Assembly: GCA_032353305.1 (NCBI GenBank)
Contig: JAUCNG010403362.1
Location: forward strand, 1-10,479
Length of the DNA stretch: 10,479 nt
Origin: Cephalothrix spiralis
Lineage: Eukaryota > Nemertea > Palaeonemertea > Archinemertea > Cephalotrichidae
Direction of reading: 5' to 3'
Positions 8,038 through 10,479 of the stretch are shown here, one piece after another. The number at the start of each line of letters is the position of its first letter. Position 1 is the first letter of the stretch. Position numbers and translations under genes: made by a program. Under the pieces are notes generated by a model that was given only the letters and a program-made list of their open reading frames with translations, was not told where the DNA came from and made no database searches.

Positions 8038-8156
8038 TTTTGGCATTTTTTTGGTCCTTAGGGCCAAATCTATCTTCTCCTAGGGTTTTGATCCCAGCGT
8101 AATGCAACTTATATCGTAGCTTCATTAGACCATGCGCTACAACTGTGAGATCAGTT
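8038..8156 (+). repeat. Internal 240-bp-period duplication, copy 1
   Basis: It contains CCTTAGGGCCAAATCTATC, CTCCTAGGGTTTTGATC and a TCATTAGACCATG word. The same words recur exactly 240 bases later. On the reverse strand its tail resembles the inner part of the element's right arm (GGTGCA...GAAGCTACGATA), so the duplicated module seems related to the arms. Confidence 0.85.
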
Positions 8157-8187
8157 TGCACCACAATTTCAATTAGGGGCCGAGCTA

Positions 8188-8278
8188 TGACCTTGGGCCC
8201 GGAGGTCGAGGTCAAAAAATCAAAGTCGTCGTAGAGAGTCGCGTTAATATTTTCGACGCTAGAGGTCATTAAAGGTCA
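8188..8278. promoter_or_regulatory. Cluster of nuclear-receptor half-site words, including a perfect DR4
   Basis: AGGTCA (8263-8268) and AGGTCA (8273-8278) are separated by four bases, the DR4 arrangement bound by thyroid-hormone-receptor and LXR-type nuclear receptors. A tandem AGGTCG/AGGTCA (8203-8214) and a reverse half-site TGACCT (8188-8193) lie just upstream, so there are five half-sites in about 90 bases. Binding is inference; the sites may simply be repeat sequence. Confidence 0.3.
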
Positions 8279-8400
8279 AAATAGGTATTTTTGTACCTTA
8301 GGGCCAAAACTATCTCCTCCTAGGGTTTTGATCACAGCTTAATGAAACTTATATGGAAGCTGTCGCATCATTAGACCATGAACTGCAATAGTTTGATCAG
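8278..8400 (+). repeat. Internal 240-bp-period duplication, copy 2
   Basis: It matches copy 1 at a 240-base offset (TTAGGGCCAAAACTATCTCC, CTCCTAGGGTTTTGATC), with a six-base insertion (about 8361-8366) before CATTAGACCATG. A third, much weaker version of the module's end is at 8512-8560 (ATCGTAGCTCCATTAG, then GATCTGCACCAAAT). Confidence 0.8.
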
Positions 8401-8601
8401 TTAAGTTCATATTTACTCAGCGTCAGCGCCAGTGGCGTATTTTTGAGTGATTGAAAATAGCATTCTCTCGATTTAGGGTGGGGGAAATGAGACCAGGGGT
8501 TTTTCGGGAGAATTATCGTAGCTCCATTAGTTATAAACCGATCTGCACCAAATCTGTTTTATTCGGGAGAGTAGACTCAAAAGCGTATTTTTTATTAAAA
8601 G

Positions 8602-8661
8602 ATTGATAATTAAGTCATAATATGTCGTCATCTGGTTGTTTTCATTAATATATGGACACTG
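8602..8661 (-). repeat. Right terminal inverted repeat
   Basis: On the reverse strand it begins CAGTGTCCATATATTAA and contains CCAGATGACGACATATTATG. The outermost 25 bases are more diverged from the left end than the inner 34. Confidence 0.85.
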
Positions 8662-8691
8662 TATAATAACCAGTTTCAAGAGCACTTTTAA

Positions 8692-8943
8692 GGCTTATGT
8701 ACTTACCCTTTCCCCAAGTGGAACAAAACCGGAATTAGTTTCAGGCATCCATTCGAGTATACATACTGCTTACAAAGTACCGTACAAGGGAGGGTTTGGG
8801 TAGTTCCTTTTTCGATCGGGAACTTGAGGACTTTTGCCGAATGTTTCACCCCGGTTATGGCTCAGAAAAAACTTCTTCCGGTTGCCTTTGGATGGCTCCA
8901 AGTTTCAATAGAAGTCACTTCTAGGAGCACAGTAGAAACATAG
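8692..8943 (+). other. Plus-strand frame open for 83 codons without an early start
   Basis: After TAA 8689-8691 the frame stays open to TAG 8941-8943. The first ATG is at codon 56, giving only 28 codons from there (begins MAQKKLLPVAFGW). The upstream part includes RVWVVPFSIGNLRTFAECF. This GC-richer patch begins 30 bases after the end of the mariner-like element. I recognise no domain, and no splice signals frame it convincingly. It may be a coding relic or, more likely, a stop-poor part of another repeat. Confidence 0.15.
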
Positions 8944-9234
8944 TATAGGGGCTCGGTGGAGGTCATATACTGATACAGCAGTTGTGTAGCAATCGTGCGG
9001 AAAGCCACTTATGGCATATTATCACGGGCGAAGGTCTCTATTTAAAGGGGTCATTTTTGGTTAACATCTCGTTGTATTTGCTCTTATCAAAACCTAACCC
9101 GTGCCATCCTCCTACGCAGAGCACTTGAATGTTGGGATTGTCCTTCTTAATTAAATGACTCTGCTTTTCTTATGCAATTCTTATGCTGCGCTAAGCAATG
9201 TTCATTGGAATTTAAAGGGCCATTGTCGTTAGGA
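8944..9234. other. Unassigned stretch
   Basis: No gene, tRNA box or repeat pair was found before the stem-loop at the head of SINE copy A. Confidence 0.5.
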
Positions 9235-9299
9235 AAAGAGCACAGAAGTCTTCCAGGGGACGACAGTTTTGTCATCCATAAAAGACTTCTGCGCTCTTT
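9235..9299 (+). repeat. 65-nt stem-loop overlapping the SINE head
   Basis: AAAGAGCACAGAAGTCTT (9235-9252) is the reverse complement of 9282-9299 with one mismatch in 18. The 29-base loop holds a second near-palindrome, GGACGACAGTTTTGTCATCC (9258-9277). The inner hairpin is also present in SINE copy C (10298-10318), but the outer left arm is specific to copy A. Confidence 0.8.
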
Positions 9300-9481
9300 C
9301 GTGTTGAAAACTTAAAGTGAGTCAATTATTTGCATTGATGGCCAAGTGGTTAAGGCGATCGTGCTTTATGATCTCAGGTTCGCTGGTTCGGACTCATGCA
9401 GAGAAAATATTTCTGAATGAATTTAATTGGCTCATCAACAACAAGAATTTAGTCAAAGAAACTGCCCTTGAGGACAATATG
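9258..9481 (+). mobile_element. tRNA-derived SINE, copy A
   Basis: The head has the GGACGACAG...TGTCATCC hairpin and GCGCTCTTTCGTG. Then come the A box TGGCCAAGTGG (9339-9349, full match to the TRGYNNARNNG consensus) and the B box GGTTCGGACTC (9385-9395), 35 bases apart. The word AAGTGGTTAAGGCG resembles the D arm of class II (Ser/Leu) tRNAs. The body GGCTCATCAACAACAAG...TAGTCAAAGAAA and the end GCCCTTGAGGACAATATG match copies B and C. Copy A lacks the roughly 33-base block with GTAGAGATTAGGATAA seen in B and C, so it is an internal-deletion subtype. It is not a functional tRNA: the acceptor stem and anticodon loop are not canonical. A 61-codon frame over this copy is incidental. Confidence 0.88.
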
Positions 9482-9505
9482 AACTTGTGCTGGTATCAGT
9501 AAGTC

Positions 9506-9614
9506 AGTGACCTAATCCAATTCTTGTGACGTCATGGACTCATGGGCAGGACAGGGATTTTATTTTCTCAATATTGATTGAGTGCGAAACCTCTCAGTGT
9601 GATATTAGGTCACT
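9506..9614. mobile_element. Possible tiny inverted-repeat element, 109 bp
   Basis: AGTGACCTAAT (9506-9516) and ATTAGGTCACT (9604-9614) are exact 11-bp inverted repeats. The interior contains a perfect TGACGTCA (9527-9534). The flanks show no convincing target-site duplication, so it could be a miniature element or a chance palindrome pair. Each arm includes an AGGTCA half-site. Confidence 0.35.
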
Positions 9615-9667
9615 AAATCGAAAGTCTTGTACCCGCGCAAGCCTTTTGATGAAATTGGAATAAACTA

Positions 9668-9690
9668 CAGTGTGGCCCAATAAAATGCAT
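9668..9690 (+). mobile_element. Left terminus of a second mariner-like element
   Basis: TA (9666-9667) is followed by CAGTGTGGCCCAATAAAATG, which resembles the left end at 7504 (CAGGGTGTTCCAATAAAATG) with three differences in 20 bases, in the same orientation. Similarity stops soon after. No matching right terminus is visible downstream, so this is a truncated or rearranged copy. Confidence 0.55.
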
Positions 9691-9917
9691 TATAGTACTC
9701 TTAAAAATAGGAAAAAAGTTTTAGAACGTACTCTTATTTTTTCCTGCGCACAACCGCAAGCATTACATTGGTGGGTATTGGGGCAAAAAATCCTGACAAA
9801 GTTTGAGTACGTACTTATATTTGGTAAATTACATTATGACGGGTGAAATTTTTCCATCGACTTCTATGTTAGTAGTGAACCTAATAAGCAACTTGAAAAA
9901 ATAAAATTAATTTTTGG
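9683..9917. other. Unassigned stretch, probably interior of the second mariner-like element
   Basis: GTACTCTTA occurs at 9695-9703 and 9728-9736, and again at 10062-10070. AGGAAAAAA (9709-9717) and TTTTTTCCT (9737-9745) make a small hairpin. No gene is seen. Confidence 0.4.
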
Positions 9918-9971
9918 TTTTTTGGGAGAATTTATTTGGCTCATTGTTGTTGAACAGATTTGCATGATTAT
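9918..9971 (-). mobile_element. Fragment of the mariner-like element arm
   Basis: On the reverse strand this matches 7635-7690 in block order: TGCAAATCTGT, AACAACA, ATGAGC, then AATT and TCCCAAAA, with an 11-base gap. It has the inward-facing orientation expected for a right arm paired with the terminus at 9668, but the outer end is missing and SINE copy C begins directly after it. Confidence 0.45.
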
Positions 9972-10318
9972 GCATTGTCCCCAATGGCAATTTTGACTTA
10001 TCCTAATCTCTACAAAACAACAAAGTCACTTTTGAAAAAAGCGGAAAACCGCTGACACAGTGTACTCTTAAATCTGATCAAAATTTTCAGCCTTATTCGG
10101 CCATCATCAGTTTTCTTTGACTACATTCTTGTTGCTGATAAGCCAGAATTAATTTCATTTAGAAATTTTCCCTACATGGGATCCGAACCAGCGACTTTTG
10201 TATCGCAAAACACGATCACTTAACCACTCGGGCATCGCTATTTAAATAATTGACTCACTTGAAGCTTTAAACGCGGAAGAGCGCGGAACTCTTTCAAGGA
10301 CGACAAAAACTGTCATCC
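9972..10318 (-). mobile_element. tRNA-derived SINE, copy C, with internal insertion
   Basis: On the reverse strand, the head hairpin (10318-10298), GCGCTCTTCCGCGTTTAAAG, the A box TGCCCGAGTGG (10234-10224) and the B box GGTTCGGATCC (10189-10179) are followed by GGCTTATCAGCAACAAGAAT, GTAGTCAAAGAAAA and finally GTAGAGATTAGGATAA with the 3' block ending GGGGACAATGCA. The B-box and body spacing agrees with copies A and B. A segment at 10014-10110 (97 bases, against 10 in copy B) interrupts the body-to-tail junction. No functional tRNA is implied. Confidence 0.88.
10014..10110. other. Insertion within SINE copy C
   Basis: This segment has no counterpart in copy B, where only ten bases separate the conserved blocks. 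It contains a perfect hairpin AGCGG-AAAA-CCGCT (10040-10053) and ACAGTGTACTCTTAAA (about 10057-10072), words also found at the second mariner-like terminus (CAGTGT at 9668, GTACTCTTAAA at 9695). It may be a small element insertion or a subfamily-specific SINE segment. Confidence 0.5.
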
Positions 10319-10345
10319 TAATGCACCGGTCAATGTTCATGCTGA

Positions 10346-10361
10346 CCCCCCCCCCCTCCCC
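10346..10361 (-). repeat. Poly-C tract (11 C, then T and four C)
   Basis: On the opposite strand this is another G homopolymer like those at 2482 and 5934. Followed by AG (10362-10363), it also resembles a C-rich polypyrimidine tract with a CAG acceptor, but nothing confirms an exon. Confidence 0.85.
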
Positions 10362-10364
10362 AGC

Positions 10365-10479
10365 CTTCGACGGTGAACTGGCGTCGATTGCTGGAGGAAC
10401 GATTTTAAAAAACGTCGAAATTGTGCCGAAGCTCTAAAATTTTGGCGTCGAACTAGAGTCGAAGCGTCTGGTAACCAGC
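10365..10479 (+). other. TCGA-rich right edge, possibly entering a coding or repeat unit
   Basis: TCGA occurs five times in 96 bases (10367, 10384, 10415, 10448, 10459), four of them as GTCGA. The local base composition is clearly GC-richer than the rest. One frame is open from after TGA 10374-10376 to the window end (33 codons or more), and another runs about 25 codons after the C tract to TAA at about 10435. No domain is recognisable in such short pieces. Confidence 0.3.

Larger units (their letters stand above)
7504..8661. mobile_element. Non-autonomous Tc1/mariner-like inverted-repeat element, 1158 bp
   Basis: The left end reads TA-CAGGGTGTTCCAATA (TA at 7502-7503) and the right end, on the reverse strand, TA-CAGTGTCCATATATTAA (TA at 8662-8663). 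A CAGKGT terminus flanked by TA is typical of the IS630/Tc1/mariner superfamily. The inner parts of the terminal repeats match 30 of 34 bases (7532-7565 against 8635-8602). Diverged similarity continues inward through a TTTGGTGCAAATCTGT-like word (7631-7646, reverse at about 8535-8550), so the arms may be about 190 bp. The interior holds a 240-bp duplication and no transposase. The only long frame (7967-8269, minus, 100 codons) has no DDE motif and lies in repeat sequence; I do not count it as a gene. Confidence 0.85.

Noticed and set aside
7967-8269. 100-codon minus-strand frame, the longest from a start in the window
   Set aside because: It lies wholly inside the inverted-repeat element and partly in its 240-bp duplicated module, has no DDE or other domain, and the second module copy does not keep the frame.
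9330-9410. Functional tRNA gene in SINE copy A
   Set aside because: A and B boxes are present, but the anticodon loop lacks the usual U33, the variable and acceptor regions do not fold canonically, and the unit recurs with SINE flanks.
9317-9502. 61-codon plus-strand frame
   Set aside because: It overlaps SINE copy A almost entirely, is not kept in copies B and C, and so is incidental.
1-10479. A new defence, phage or metabolic system
   Set aside because: No intact protein gene, operon structure or prokaryotic signal is present. The structure seen is explained by repeats and mobile-element relics.

Overview
This window looks like non-coding DNA from an animal genome. I see no intact protein-coding gene, no functional tRNA or rRNA, and no bacterial-style operon. 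It is AT-rich with CpG retained, and it carries long G or C homopolymers (15 G, 10 G, 11 C), tRNA-derived SINEs with RNA polymerase III boxes, and TA-flanked inverted-repeat elements. The recurrent ACATGTA words, G runs and SINE architecture fit a marine invertebrate, perhaps a bivalve mollusc. That placement is an impression from composition, not a demonstrated match.

Layout. Positions 1-121 appear to be a decayed fragment of the same element family found at 7504-8661. Positions 402-560 hold five tandem copies of a 32-bp unit, and a shortened cluster of the same unit recurs at 1164-1240 beside a 27-bp tandem pair. Around this, 1018-1482 reads open in one frame except for a single stop. From 1483 to 3430 there is little: a 15-G run, a perfect candidate recursive splice site at 2875/2876 and an alternating GC stretch. 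A 99-nt hairpin with a 34-bp arm lies at 3432-3530. A foldback (MITE-like) element with about 185-bp arms of roughly 95% identity occupies 3967-4510 and carries three copies of a palindromic motif.

Positions 4511-5933 are nearly featureless. On the minus strand, 5974-6370 contains consecutive short open segments in shifting frames, possibly a decayed coding exon. Three copies of one tRNA-derived SINE family follow: 6570-6811 (minus), 9258-9481 (plus) and 9972-10318 (minus). Between them is a non-autonomous Tc1/mariner-like element, 7504-8661, with TA on both sides, about 60-bp clear (probably up to 190-bp diverged) terminal inverted repeats and an internal 240-bp duplication. Remnants of a related element lie at 9668-9690 and 9918-9971. 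The right edge (10346-10462) has a C tract followed by a TCGA-rich segment.

There is no gene network to describe. The window is a nest of mobile-element relics, and the main value lies in the repeat families, their shared modules and a few candidate RNA-level signals (the hairpin and the recursive splice site). I found no evidence of a new defence, metabolic or regulatory system.
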